A stretch of DNA of 64,000 bases. Origin: an uncultured Methanomethylovorans sp. GTDB taxonomy: Archaea; Halobacteriota; Methanosarcinia; Methanosarcinales; Methanosarcinaceae. The DNA lies in the NCBI RefSeq assembly GCF_963678545.1, contig NZ_OY782870.1, positions 62,001 to 126,000 on the forward strand, written 5' to 3'. The notes beneath the pieces were generated by a model. That model did not search any database. It was not told the origin of the DNA and was given only the letters and a program-made list of their open reading frames with translations. Of this stretch, positions 37,994 to 46,549 are shown one piece after another (position 1 is the stretch's first letter; each line of letters opens with the position of its first letter). A program made the position numbers and the translations under genes.

Positions 37994-38407
37994 TTAAATA
38001 AAACCAATATTTCTTTTTTCTACACCAAGAAATTTGCATTCTGAAATACGCCTTTCGGATAACAGATATATGAATGTCTTGAAAATAGCGTATATCCTAA
38101 AATAGCATGATAATATATGCGGAGAATGATAACCGCTTATATAGAACAAATATTTGTCATCTTTTGTAGAGTCGTCCACGAACCTTACTACTCCGTAGCA
38201 ATCAAGGAACTCTATAACTGTACCCTGAACCATCCTAGGACCCAGGATAATTGCGTCAACTTCCATCCCATCGGCACCTTTTACACCCTCTATATATCCA
38301 TAGTTAAATATGACAGGCAAAGGAGAAAAGAATACCTTTATGTAGTGATCACCTGACTTGTTATATTTGAAGAAACTGTACTTTGGAGTCTCGATCACAA
38401 CTTTCAT
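37994..38407 (-). CDS. Inorganic pyrophosphatase-like protein with altered active site
   Basis: The 137-aa product (from the ATG at 38407) resembles family I soluble pyrophosphatases: VVIETPKYSFFKYNKSG, then VFFSPLPVIFNYGYIEG, then DGMEVDAIILGP, then FVDDSTKDDKYL. The last matches the D..D.K catalytic segment. The central signature normally reads D-x-D-P/E-x-D; here the middle aspartate is methionine. The C-terminal part after residue 95 departs from the family. It may be a diverged, possibly inactive enzyme. It stands alone in AT-rich flanks. Confidence 0.65.
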   Translation of the reverse strand: MKVVIETPKYSFFKYNKSGDHYIKVFFSPLPVIFNYGYIEGVKGADGMEVDAIILGPRMVQGTVIEFLDCYGVVRFVDDSTKDDKYLFYISGYHSPHILSCYFRIYAIFKTFIYLLSERRISECKFLGVEKRNIGFI

Positions 38408-38464
38408 GAAATGTATTTCTCCAGATAGTTGAAATTGTTTATTCTCATTTGCCACAAAAGATGA

Positions 38465-39106
38465 CTAACGATTCGAAAATGCAAGTTCCAGCCCTATTAT
38501 TGAAAAGATACCAGCTTTTGCCCAGTTCACATATTTCCCTGCATTTGGTATTTGCAGGATCCTGGAACCAATTAGCCCTGCAAACATAGACACCAGGAAA
38601 AAGACTATCAATGCCTGAGCAAGGAATATGACTCCCAGAAATACCATTTGCAACGGAACATTGCCTGCATTTGTGCTTACGAACTGTGGAAGGAATGCAA
38701 GGAAAAAAAGTGATACCTTGGGGTTCAGAATGTTCATTACAATACCCCTTTTGTAAAGAACTGGCACATCAGCTTCTTTAATATCGAAGGATGAAAAGAG
38801 AGTTCCGCTTTCCTTTAGTGCCTTGAAAGCCAGATAAATCAGATAAATAGCACCTGCGTATTTTACTATTGTAAATGCAAGGGCCGATTTATACACAATA
38901 GCAGATATGCCCAATGCTGCAGCAGTTGTGTGGAACAGCAATCCTGTACACAACCCTGATGCAGTTACCATTCCAGCCTTCTTTCCCTGAGAAAGACTGA
39001 TGGAAAGGACAAAAAGAATGTCAGGACCGGGGAGCAAAGTTAAAGCAACAGAAGCAGCAATGAAATATAGAAGTTGTGTTGGTTCAATCAATACTCCATC
39101 CCTCAA
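38465..39106 (-). CDS. LysE/RhtB family amino acid exporter
   Basis: A 213-aa, six-helix protein. LTLLPGPDILFVLSISLSQG near the N-terminus is the LysE/RhtB signature, followed by GLCTGLLFHTTAAALG and KRGIVMNILNPKVSLFFLAFLPQFV. It probably exports an amino acid; the substrate cannot be told. It lies 30 bp downstream of the enolase gene on the same strand. Confidence 0.92.
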   Translation of the reverse strand: MRDGVLIEPTQLLYFIAASVALTLLPGPDILFVLSISLSQGKKAGMVTASGLCTGLLFHTTAAALGISAIVYKSALAFTIVKYAGAIYLIYLAFKALKESGTLFSSFDIKEADVPVLYKRGIVMNILNPKVSLFFLAFLPQFVSTNAGNVPLQMVFLGVIFLAQALIVFFLVSMFAGLIGSRILQIPNAGKYVNWAKAGIFSIIGLELAFSNR

Positions 39107-39135
39107 AGAAAGTAAAAAAACAAGTTAAGAAGAAA

Positions 39136-40413
39136 TTAGAGTTGCAAGTATCTTGCAATATCTCCAAGGTCTTCTTCAATCCTAAGTAACTGATTATATT
39201 TTGCAGTACGCTCACTGCGTGCCGGAGCACCCGTCTTTATCAGATCGGCACCTATTGCTACGGAAATGTCTGAGATAGTTGTATCTTCGGTTTCAGCAGA
39301 GCGATGACTGACCACTACAGCATATCCGTTACGGTTTGCAAGAGTTGCAGCATCAAAAGCTTCGGAAATAGTACCTATCTGATTTACTTTTAAAAGCAAG
39401 GCATTTGCAGCACCCATCTCAATGCCTTTGGCAAGGCGGTTGGTATTAGTTACGAACAGATCATCGCCAACAATAAGGGTTTCCCATGCCTCAGAAGAGA
39501 GATTTGCGAAATCTTCGAATGCTTCCTCATGGAATGGATCCTCTATGTATATGATCGGATAGCTATCGATTAACTCTAGATAGAAATCGGTAAGCTCCCC
39601 AGCGTCCAATAACTTGGCATCAATAGAATATGCTTCGCCATCAAAGAATTCAGATGCTGCAGCGTCAATACCAACAGTAATATCTGACTCAGTATAGCCT
39701 GCTTCTTCTATTGCGCTCATCAAGGCATCTAGGGCATCTGTGGTCATGGATAATGGTGGAGCGTACCCTCCTTCATAACCAACATTCGTTGCTGAAGCAC
39801 CATATTTGTCTTCAAGTATCTTGCGCAGAGAATGATAGGTTTCAGCTCCCATCCGAAGGGCTTCAGCATAAGTGTCAGAACCCTTAGGCTGGATCATGAA
39901 TTCCTGAATAGCAAGATCGTTGCCTGCATGCTTACCGCCATTTATGACGTTCATTGTGGGAACAGGAAGAGTATGTGCGTTCGTACCTCCAAGGTACCTG
40001 TATAGTGGAATATTAAGAGAGTCTGCAGCTGCTTTTGCAACTGCCATGGAAACACCCAGAATAGCATTGGCACCCAAAGTCATCTTGTTATCAGTGCCGT
40101 CCATAGCTATCATAAGGTCATCTATTCCACGCTGGTGGCGGACATCCATTCCTACGAGGTCACCTTCAAGAGTGGTATTCACGTTGTCCACTGCATCAAG
40201 AACACCTTTTCCTCTGTAGCGGTCTGCCTCTTTATCCCTTAACTCAATAGCCTCGTGGGTACCGGTGGAAGCACCCGAGGGAACACTAGCACGCCCAAAG
40301 CCACAGCCAGTATATACATCCACTTCAACCGTCGGATTTCCCCGTGAATCAAGGATCTCTCTCGCATGCACTTTTTCTATCTTATACTTACGTTCATCAG
40401 CAATGTAAACCAT
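39136..40413 (-). CDS. eno: Enolase (phosphopyruvate hydratase)
   Basis: The glycolytic/gluconeogenic enzyme interconverting 2-phosphoglycerate and phosphoenolpyruvate. The 425-aa protein has REILDSRGNPTVEVDV, PVPTMNVINGGKHAGNDLAIQEFM, GYEGGYAP, IEDPFHEE, VGDDLFVTN, LLKVNQIGT with the catalytic lysine, and SHRSAETEDTTISD. A GAGGTGG ribosome site precedes the ATG, and a minus-strand TATA box (TATATAGG) lies near 40455-40465. Confidence 0.98.
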   Translation of the reverse strand: MVYIADERKYKIEKVHAREILDSRGNPTVEVDVYTGCGFGRASVPSGASTGTHEAIELRDKEADRYRGKGVLDAVDNVNTTLEGDLVGMDVRHQRGIDDLMIAMDGTDNKMTLGANAILGVSMAVAKAAADSLNIPLYRYLGGTNAHTLPVPTMNVINGGKHAGNDLAIQEFMIQPKGSDTYAEALRMGAETYHSLRKILEDKYGASATNVGYEGGYAPPLSMTTDALDALMSAIEEAGYTESDITVGIDAAASEFFDGEAYSIDAKLLDAGELTDFYLELIDSYPIIYIEDPFHEEAFEDFANLSSEAWETLIVGDDLFVTNTNRLAKGIEMGAANALLLKVNQIGTISEAFDAATLANRNGYAVVVSHRSAETEDTTISDISVAIGADLIKTGAPARSERTAKYNQLLRIEEDLGDIARYLQL

Positions 40414-40547
40414 CCTGTTCCACCTCTATGTTCTATCCCATAAAAGGTGATTAGCCTATATATTGTTAGCGTTTCTTTTTGATAGAAAAGATAGGCAGAG
40501 TAATTTTTGGATAAATTATATAAATATAAAGAATATATTATATATAT
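40414..40547. promoter_or_regulatory. Divergent promoter region of eno and a wHTH regulator gene
   Basis: Minus-strand AATATATAGG (about 40455-40465) lies about 45 bases upstream of eno. On the plus strand a very AT-rich run (TTATATAAATATAAAG, then TATTATATATAT, 40515-40547) abuts the ATG of the regulator, so that mRNA may have almost no leader. Confidence 0.5.
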
Positions 40548-40928
40548 ATGCAAAAAGAAAATGCTGATATCCTGGATGAACAAAGCAAAGAGATTATCGA
40601 ATTATTGCAAAACCTTGGAGTCAGCAGAACAGAAGCTATTTCTATCGCGTGCCTTTCCTGCGGGAAAGAGATCACTTCTCATGATATTGAACAAGCATCA
40701 GGAATGCGTCAACCTGAAGTAAGCGTTGCCATGAGGCCTTTACGTGAAAGAGGATGGATAGAAGAGCGAAATGAGAAAAAGAACTCTGATAAAGGCAGGC
40801 CTGTCAAGTACTATAAATTGATAGTTCCACTCCGAGACATAATAGAGACTTTTGAAGAAGAAATCCGGCAGAGAAATAAAGAAATGGAAGAAACCCTCAG
40901 GCATTTAAAGGATCTGAAAAAGCTATGA
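40548..40928 (+). CDS. Winged-helix transcriptional regulator (ArsR/TrmB-like)
   Basis: A 126-aa protein. Residues about 15-85 form a winged helix: LLQNLGVSRTEAISIACLSC, then SHDIEQASGMRQPEVSVAMRPL as the helix-turn-helix and GWIEERNEKKNSDKGRPVKYYKL as the wing. The C-terminal 40 residues are a charged coiled coil, probably for dimerisation. The target is unknown; it is divergent from eno. A pair of cysteines (CLSC) could sense redox or metal, which is speculation. Confidence 0.85.
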   Translation: MQKENADILDEQSKEIIELLQNLGVSRTEAISIACLSCGKEITSHDIEQASGMRQPEVSVAMRPLRERGWIEERNEKKNSDKGRPVKYYKLIVPLRDIIETFEEEIRQRNKEMEETLRHLKDLKKL

Positions 40929-40945
40929 GGGCAAAACACATTTTA

Positions 40946-41404
40946 TCAGCTGTTTTTTCCAAAAATGACCGGTGAATATCCCTTTTCACTGTCATTTGCT
41001 CTTTCTGCATTTATTCCCGATATTTCCAGAATGCACACTTCATTTACCATGAAAACCTTACCATGATTCCTCAAGCAGCCAGTTGTGACAATTTCATCCC
41101 TGCCTATGCTACAGTGCAGATGTATCTTGGGATTATCTCCTTCATAAAAAATATTGCCTATACCTATTATCTCATGAGGTGTGTCTATTTTGACCCACAT
41201 AGGAATAGGAGGCACAGAAGACTCCCTGGGACCTGCCACGAGCTCGGCCTGTTCAATAGCACCGAGCAGGAAGAAAAAAGCAGACTTTATGTTCTCTTTC
41301 CTCGAAATAGTTTGTAATGCCTCTATCAAGTCTTCACCATGATCAACTCGCAGAAAGAAGACCCTGCCAATATTACCTGATGTATATTCCATGCCAAGCC
41401 TCAA
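40946..41404 (-). CDS. PPC/DUF296 domain protein
   Basis: A 152-aa protein (start at 41404, or the ATG at 41392 giving MEYTSGNIGRVFFLRVDHGED). The PPC fold is seen in FLRVDHGEDLIEALQTISR, then AFFFLLGAIEQAELVAGP, and PKIHLHCSIGRD with HxH residues that may bind metal. Archaeal PPC proteins form trimers, and relatives in plants bind AT-rich DNA. It is convergent with the wHTH regulator (17-bp gap). Confidence 0.85.
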   Translation of the reverse strand: MRLGMEYTSGNIGRVFFLRVDHGEDLIEALQTISRKENIKSAFFFLLGAIEQAELVAGPRESSVPPIPMWVKIDTPHEIIGIGNIFYEGDNPKIHLHCSIGRDEIVTTGCLRNHGKVFMVNEVCILEISGINAERANDSEKGYSPVIFGKNS

Positions 41405-41591
41405 CTATTTCTATACTCAAATAATCTGCTGTCCACGGTATGACCGACCTATCCTCTTTGCCATTTGCTCATAAAGAATCAACATGGTGATTGCGTAGGT
41501 TCGATCTTTGTTGAGCTTTTTTAGAAGATAAGAGATTACCTGGACTTAACTCTTTTTGGCGTGATTCCTGCCCCCACAAATATCAATACCG

Positions 41592-42416
41592 CTACACTGA
41601 GAACTCCATACTGACATCTACCCATCTTGCAGCGTGGATTAGCGAACCCATGGAGATAACATCAACACCTGTTTTAGCATATTCTTCGAGGTTTCCTATG
41701 TTAATATTACCTGATACCTCTATGACCACATGTTCTTTTAAACCTGCTTTTTTGAGCGTCTGCACAGTTCTCAAGACTTCTCCCGGGCTCATGTTATCGA
41801 GCATGATAATGTCTACTTCCAGACCAGCCACCAACAAAGCTTCTTCCATGCTTTCCACCTCTACCTCTATCTTCTGAGTGAAACTCGCTCTTTTTTTTGC
41901 TTCCCTTATGGCTGCTTCAAAACCCATTAGCTTGATGTGGTTGTCCTTAAGCATGATGCAGTCCGAAAGGCTGAACCTGTGCGTGTCACCACCACCTGCC
42001 ACTACAGCAATCTTTTCAAGGCTACGCATGCCTGGTATTGTCTTGCGAGTGCAAGCTACTCTTGTATCTGAGAAAGCCTTTACGATTTCCACACATTTAC
42101 TGGTCATAGTAGCAATGCCACTTAGATGACCTAGAAAGTTCAGAGAGAGGCGCTCTGCCCTTAGCATAGAAACAGAACTGCCTTTAAGAGAAAAAATCGT
42201 TTCTTTAGCCATTATCTGGTCACCATCGCGGTGCGATGTTGTCGCTTGCAGGCCAAAGTATCTGAAAATGGACATTGCAACATCAATTCCTGCAATGGTG
42301 CATTCTTCCTTAGAGAAGATAACAGCTTCCACTTCTTTCTCTGGAACAAGAGTGCATGAAAGGTCATATGGACCAAGGTCTTCCCGAATGAAACGTTCCA
42401 ATTCACTATTTAGCAT
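41592..42416 (-). CDS. nadC: Nicotinate-nucleotide pyrophosphorylase (quinolinate phosphoribosyltransferase)
   Basis: NadC converts quinolinate and PRPP to nicotinate mononucleotide in NAD synthesis. The 274-aa protein has LNFLGHLSGIAT, ACTRKTIPGMRSLEKIAV, GGGDTHRFSLSDCIMLKDNH, KIEVEVESMEEA and IMLDNMSP, all family hallmarks. It is a single minus-strand gene; nadA/nadB are not nearby. The 397 bases upstream hold TATA-like runs and the small inverted-repeat element. Confidence 0.96.
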   Translation of the reverse strand: MLNSELERFIREDLGPYDLSCTLVPEKEVEAVIFSKEECTIAGIDVAMSIFRYFGLQATTSHRDGDQIMAKETIFSLKGSSVSMLRAERLSLNFLGHLSGIATMTSKCVEIVKAFSDTRVACTRKTIPGMRSLEKIAVVAGGGDTHRFSLSDCIMLKDNHIKLMGFEAAIREAKKRASFTQKIEVEVESMEEALLVAGLEVDIIMLDNMSPGEVLRTVQTLKKAGLKEHVVIEVSGNINIGNLEEYAKTGVDVISMGSLIHAARWVDVSMEFSV

Positions 42417-42688
42417 CTTTTACCACCGGTATGTTTCAAGAGGTTTATATGTAGATTGTAATAACCTTTTCTAACTTTACAGCTTCACTTTGAATATTAT
42501 CGAGGATTTGACCACGAATAAAGAGATGAATACATATGAGTTATTATAACGTAAGTGACTTAATTACTCAAGTATATTATTGTAGTTGTTAAGCTAGTAA
42601 AGTGCAATATTTTACTAATCAATCTTATGTGCATTACCTAAATATGAGTTACTATGCTTTTGGTAAGCTATAAACCCTTCAAAAATAA

Positions 42689-42826
42689 TCGACTCTGTAG
42701 AAATCCTCTTTTTTTCGAGGAACCAATCAAATTGACATTTTTACTTAATGTGTCTTTATATATTGTTCCATGACAGCCATTTTACGCTAATGATGTTGAT
42801 TTTAATAGGGTTTCTACAGAGCCGAT
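42689..42826. mobile_element. 138-bp MITE-like element with 20-bp terminal inverted repeats
   Basis: The left end ATCGACTCTGTAGAAATCCT and the reverse complement of the right end ATCGGCTCTGTAGAAACCCT match at 18 of 20 bases. The interior is AT-rich and has no coding frame, so it looks like a miniature inverted-repeat element mobilised by an IS not present here. No clear target duplication was found. The right end supplies the TAG stop of rnhA. Confidence 0.7.
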
Positions 42827-43242
42827 ATGTTAAAACCAATATCTGCGCCTAAGTTTGATACTTGATGTAAGGAGATCTCATCAAATCCCAATGCCTTTGA
42901 AGCTGCTTCATCAGCCCTTGCATTCTTTTCTCTTGGAATCCATTCAACCTTTGCTTCCTCATTCAGTGACCTGAGATTGTCCTTATTTACCTTCCATGAA
43001 CCAGCTACCTGATTCACAACGAGTTTACTGTCACCTTGAACTAATATATCGGTCCAGCCCAATGCAAGTGCCTGCTTCAGACCTCCTATGAGGGCTGAAT
43101 ACTCAGCTTCGTTGTTTGTACCTATGCCATCAAGCTTGCAGGATATCTCCCTGAGAACGTGGTTGTCTTCTGGGAGTATGACACCTATGCCTCTTGTGCC
43201 GGGGTTTGGGACTGCACCACCGTCGAATTGGATGATTTTCAT
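42814..43242 (-). CDS. rnhA: Ribonuclease HI-like protein
   Basis: A 142-aa RNase H fold protein with the acidic set in order: IQFDGGAVPNPG (Asp), NNEAEYSALIGGL (Glu), VQGDSKLVVNQV (Asp) and NARADEAASKAL (Asp). It degrades RNA in RNA-DNA hybrids. The last residues (NISAL) and the TAG stop lie within the right inverted repeat of the small element, so insertion has probably replaced the original C-terminus by a few residues, outside the catalytic core. Confidence 0.9.
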   Translation of the reverse strand: MKIIQFDGGAVPNPGTRGIGVILPEDNHVLREISCKLDGIGTNNEAEYSALIGGLKQALALGWTDILVQGDSKLVVNQVAGSWKVNKDNLRSLNEEAKVEWIPREKNARADEAASKALGFDEISLHQVSNLGADIGFNISAL

Positions 43243-43420
43243 AGGATGTAGACCTCTTGCTATAAGTTGAGGGGGTTGACTATTTCGGAATGTGGACGAG
43301 GGTTTTAACAGATTTTAATTTTATGTAGAGTTCCAACTAATAAGATTTATAAGTTATTAGGCTACAAAGTTTAGCATAAGACGTGAAAGTGCATAATATA
43401 ATTAATTGGTGGGACATGTT

Positions 43421-45052
43421 GTGGGTCTATTTGATTTCCTCAGGACAAAAAATGGTAAAGATACTCCATTTCAAAGTAATGCTGTTACCATGTATTTTGA
43501 TGGTTTGACTTCTCAAGATAAAATCTTTAAATTGCTGTGGTTTGCAGATGGTAAATTCAAGAATTATAATCCTGAACAAGACCAAAAGATAGTTTTTAAA
43601 AACGAATTATTTACGGTAACATTTTCATTTACTACTGAACCGAGTCTTTTGTCAAGCAAATTACCTATTAAACCTACTTCTTTCTCGACAGCGGAAAATA
43701 TTGGATATTATCCCTCATATGAGCAGCTCACACCTGAGCAAAGATGGATTTATCTGAATTGGCTGAAAGACATTCGACAACCAGTTGACATTGGATATGT
43801 ATTTGTTTTCTATTATGGGCTTGAAAGACACCTGTTATATGGCAATTATAAAGATGCTGTTGATGTTATTCTCCTATTACGCAAGCATCACGAGAACAAT
43901 TCATTTCAAAGTTATTCTTTGAATGCTCTGGTATTGGCTGCGATATTGCATAAAGACAAAGACACACTTGATAGAGCATTGGAAACATTGGATGATAATT
44001 ATCCAAGCAATCTAGTTCTGATTGCTAAATACTTGATGAAGCAGGATATAAACCCCGAGGAAATCATTTCTATGGCTTCTTCAGTTGGATTCAAAAACAA
44101 AGGATACATTAAGAAATATCCGGAATTGTTTAAAGACGAGTTATCATCAAAGTTAGAAGCTGAGTTTGGTAAGAGATATTATCCTCTTTGTAGTTTGGAT
44201 GCAAAATTCGAAAAGAAACAAGAATTGGTTTTTGCAAATATTTCTCTCCCCTCTGATACAAGAGCACCGACATTACCATCAATCGTAGATTGTCCAGTAT
44301 TTAAAGAGTCTCTTATGAATCTGTTGTCATCGACACATGAAGATGTTAAGAAGAAACTTGCTCAAATGAGAAAGGATGGAGAGAAGCCACTTGCAGAGAT
44401 ACCTCCAAACATCAGTTCAGCAGATGATAATTTTGATTCAGTTTGTCCTTATTGTAATGAAAATCTAAGCAGTCCTCCAAAAAAGAAGAAAAAATGTCCC
44501 CATTGTGGTAGTTTCATATATGTTCGTTCTTCTCGACTTTTGTTTCCCCGTACCTGTCTTACAGAAGACGAATCGATTGCTACCGATGAAATTTACAATT
44601 TAAAGGAATACGGAATTGGGCCAGAAGATTTTTTTGCAAAGCATAAGCTCACAACCGAGAGACTGGGAAATAAAGGGTCATACACTACAACTTGCATAGA
44701 CATATATGAAGACCTGTTATTAGAGAAGACAGAATTTCGTGAATTGGGCACTTTGTACTTTAAGCTTGCTTTGTTTAAATATAAAATAGGGAATGAATTC
44801 TTTCCTTATTTGCAACATTCCAATAAAATGCAATTACTCCAACTAAAGCAAGATGGATATGAAAAGGTAAAGATAGTTTCAATTAATTCATGTGAAGGAT
44901 GTCAAAAGTTGAATGGAAGGATGCTAACAATCGATGAAGCACTAAGAGAAAAACCAATACCTTACCAAAATTGTAGTCATGAAATAGAGAAAGGGAAACC
45001 TGGATGGTGTTTCTGTCACTACCAACCTGTTTTTAAAGATGATTTACGATAG
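43421..45052 (+). CDS. Unrecognised 543-aa protein with zinc ribbon and Cys/His-rich C-terminus
   Basis: I do not recognise this protein. The GTG at 43421 (start GLFDFLRTKNG, preceded by GGTGG) is preferred over an upstream TTG. The first 120 residues are mixed alpha/beta; residues about 130-260 are helical and repeat-like; a four-cysteine ribbon (CPYC and CPHCG, separated by a run of prolines and lysines) lies near residue 350. The C-terminus has SCEGCQKLNGRMLTIDEAL, then YQNCSHEIEKGKPGWCFCHY, reminiscent of the cysteine/histidine tail of phage Mu gpF-like proteins. It sits alone next to an IS, as expected for an accessory gene. Confidence 0.75.
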   Translation: MGLFDFLRTKNGKDTPFQSNAVTMYFDGLTSQDKIFKLLWFADGKFKNYNPEQDQKIVFKNELFTVTFSFTTEPSLLSSKLPIKPTSFSTAENIGYYPSYEQLTPEQRWIYLNWLKDIRQPVDIGYVFVFYYGLERHLLYGNYKDAVDVILLLRKHHENNSFQSYSLNALVLAAILHKDKDTLDRALETLDDNYPSNLVLIAKYLMKQDINPEEIISMASSVGFKNKGYIKKYPELFKDELSSKLEAEFGKRYYPLCSLDAKFEKKQELVFANISLPSDTRAPTLPSIVDCPVFKESLMNLLSSTHEDVKKKLAQMRKDGEKPLAEIPPNISSADDNFDSVCPYCNENLSSPPKKKKKCPHCGSFIYVRSSRLLFPRTCLTEDESIATDEIYNLKEYGIGPEDFFAKHKLTTERLGNKGSYTTTCIDIYEDLLLEKTEFRELGTLYFKLALFKYKIGNEFFPYLQHSNKMQLLQLKQDGYEKVKIVSINSCEGCQKLNGRMLTIDEALREKPIPYQNCSHEIEKGKPGWCFCHYQPVFKDDLR

Positions 45053-45181
45053 TTGATAGGTTCCACTTTTGTTCTAAATCTCTTGTACCTGTGTTTTTAA
45101 TCACAATGAAAATCAGCTTATAAACCGTTTTTAAAAAATTGCTAGAAACAATGGGTTAATCAAAATCCTCTCATGCTATTT

Positions 45182-46459
45182 CAGTAGTTCTCTAATTTTC
45201 CCTCCATCTTGTTCCTGCTACTGTTGAATTACCTTAAACATTGCACTACTAGCTGAATTCTTAACTTTCTCCTAAGCCATTCTTCAACAAACAGAATAAA
45301 CCTGGCAAATCTGAACTTGTCTTCATCAATGGTTATTGGACCTGGTTTTACAATTGTGAAATGTTTTTTCTGGAGACAGAGCCATGCATTTCTCAGCAGG
45401 AACGATATTAGTGTAAAGAAGTATCTGAAAGTTACATCTTTTGTTGATGTTCTTGGTTTAACGATATTTCTCATCCTATATGATGACTCGATAGCAAACC
45501 GTCTTCTGTAGACGTTACTAACCTTCCTTTGAGACCATTTAATTCCATAAACAACAAAAGCAAGGTTCTCACACCCATAATTGCCTCTTTTACCTTTCAT
45601 ATACTTCACATCAATTACAATATCCAGATGAACTTCTTTCTTTTGAGCATTCTTCATTACATATTCAGCAGATCTTGCTTTTCTCCCTTTAAGCAGTTGC
45701 TTGATTGTTTTTCCTCTTCTTACTACTGGTGTAATGTGAGGGATATCTTTGTTCTGTAAGAACTCAAACACATCAACTGAATAGAACTCTCTATCCAGAC
45801 AAAGCACCTTGATGTTGAAATTCAGTTCCTCTATAAGATCTATGAAATAAGTAAGGTAATCGACCTTTGTTTTAGTTCTCTCAACAGGGAGAACTGCAAG
45901 AGTATACCTCTCGTTCCTGTTTATTATAGATAGGGAAACATATGAGTAAAAAGAGTTTGTTGACTTCTTAGCCTGACTACGTATCACATAGTCTTCATTG
46001 GATGAATCAACTTTTCCATAATATGGATCATTTGTAAAATCGATAGCAAATTCATACTTTTTCTCTGGTTTTAGACTACTGACAGAACCTTGAAGGAGGA
46101 TCTTTTCATTTAACCATATAAGCTCTTCAATATCCAGTTTTTTGAGATGATATCTTAAAGATGTTTCACAGGGAATCTCTAGGTAGTGTTTTGATGCAGA
46201 ATGAACTGAACTGTTATCCACTGCCATGCATATGGCAGTGTAAAATATATCTTTAGGGGTAAGTGAACCATTTATCTTGATGTCGATATTATCAATGAGT
46301 GGTTTAAGAACAGTATCAATACATTGCTTTGGCCTTAATTCAACCTTATTACAGGTCCTTGAATTGAATGGTAGAAATGACATATGGCGGCGTTCCCGCC
46401 GCATATAAAACTATCGGAAAGCATTATTCTGTGCCTTATTCAAAATTAGTGAAGTACTG
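45182..46459 (-). mobile_element. Complete ISH3-like insertion sequence with 5-bp target duplication
   Basis: The 18-bp ends CAGTAGTTCTCTAATTTT (45182-45199) and, inverted, CAGTACTTCACTAATTTT (46442-46459) match at 16 of 18. The exact pentamer TATTT flanks both sides (45177-45181 and 46460-46464). The 1278-bp element carries one intact transposase, so it looks recent. It sits about 90 bp upstream of the xpb-bax1 pair. Confidence 0.88.
45229..46404 (-). CDS. DDE transposase (ISH3-like)
   Basis: A 391-aa transposase of the IS4/ISH3 type. The DDE core is seen as FAIDFTNDPYYGK (first Asp), KVLCLDREFYSVDVFEFL (second Asp) and YRRRFAIESSYRMRN (the Y-x-x-R-F-x-I-E glutamate signature). The start may be the ATG at 46404 or 46383. 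It fills the element between its terminal repeats. Confidence 0.93.
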   Translation of the reverse strand: MRRERRHMSFLPFNSRTCNKVELRPKQCIDTVLKPLIDNIDIKINGSLTPKDIFYTAICMAVDNSSVHSASKHYLEIPCETSLRYHLKKLDIEELIWLNEKILLQGSVSSLKPEKKYEFAIDFTNDPYYGKVDSSNEDYVIRSQAKKSTNSFYSYVSLSIINRNERYTLAVLPVERTKTKVDYLTYFIDLIEELNFNIKVLCLDREFYSVDVFEFLQNKDIPHITPVVRRGKTIKQLLKGRKARSAEYVMKNAQKKEVHLDIVIDVKYMKGKRGNYGCENLAFVVYGIKWSQRKVSNVYRRRFAIESSYRMRNIVKPRTSTKDVTFRYFFTLISFLLRNAWLCLQKKHFTIVKPGPITIDEDKFRFARFILFVEEWLRRKLRIQLVVQCLR

Positions 46460-46549
46460 TATTTGTCTTCCATGTACGTTAATTCTATCACATTACTTTT
46501 ACCGGGCATACCCAATGCTTATTAATGCACAACTCGGTTTCAAATCATA

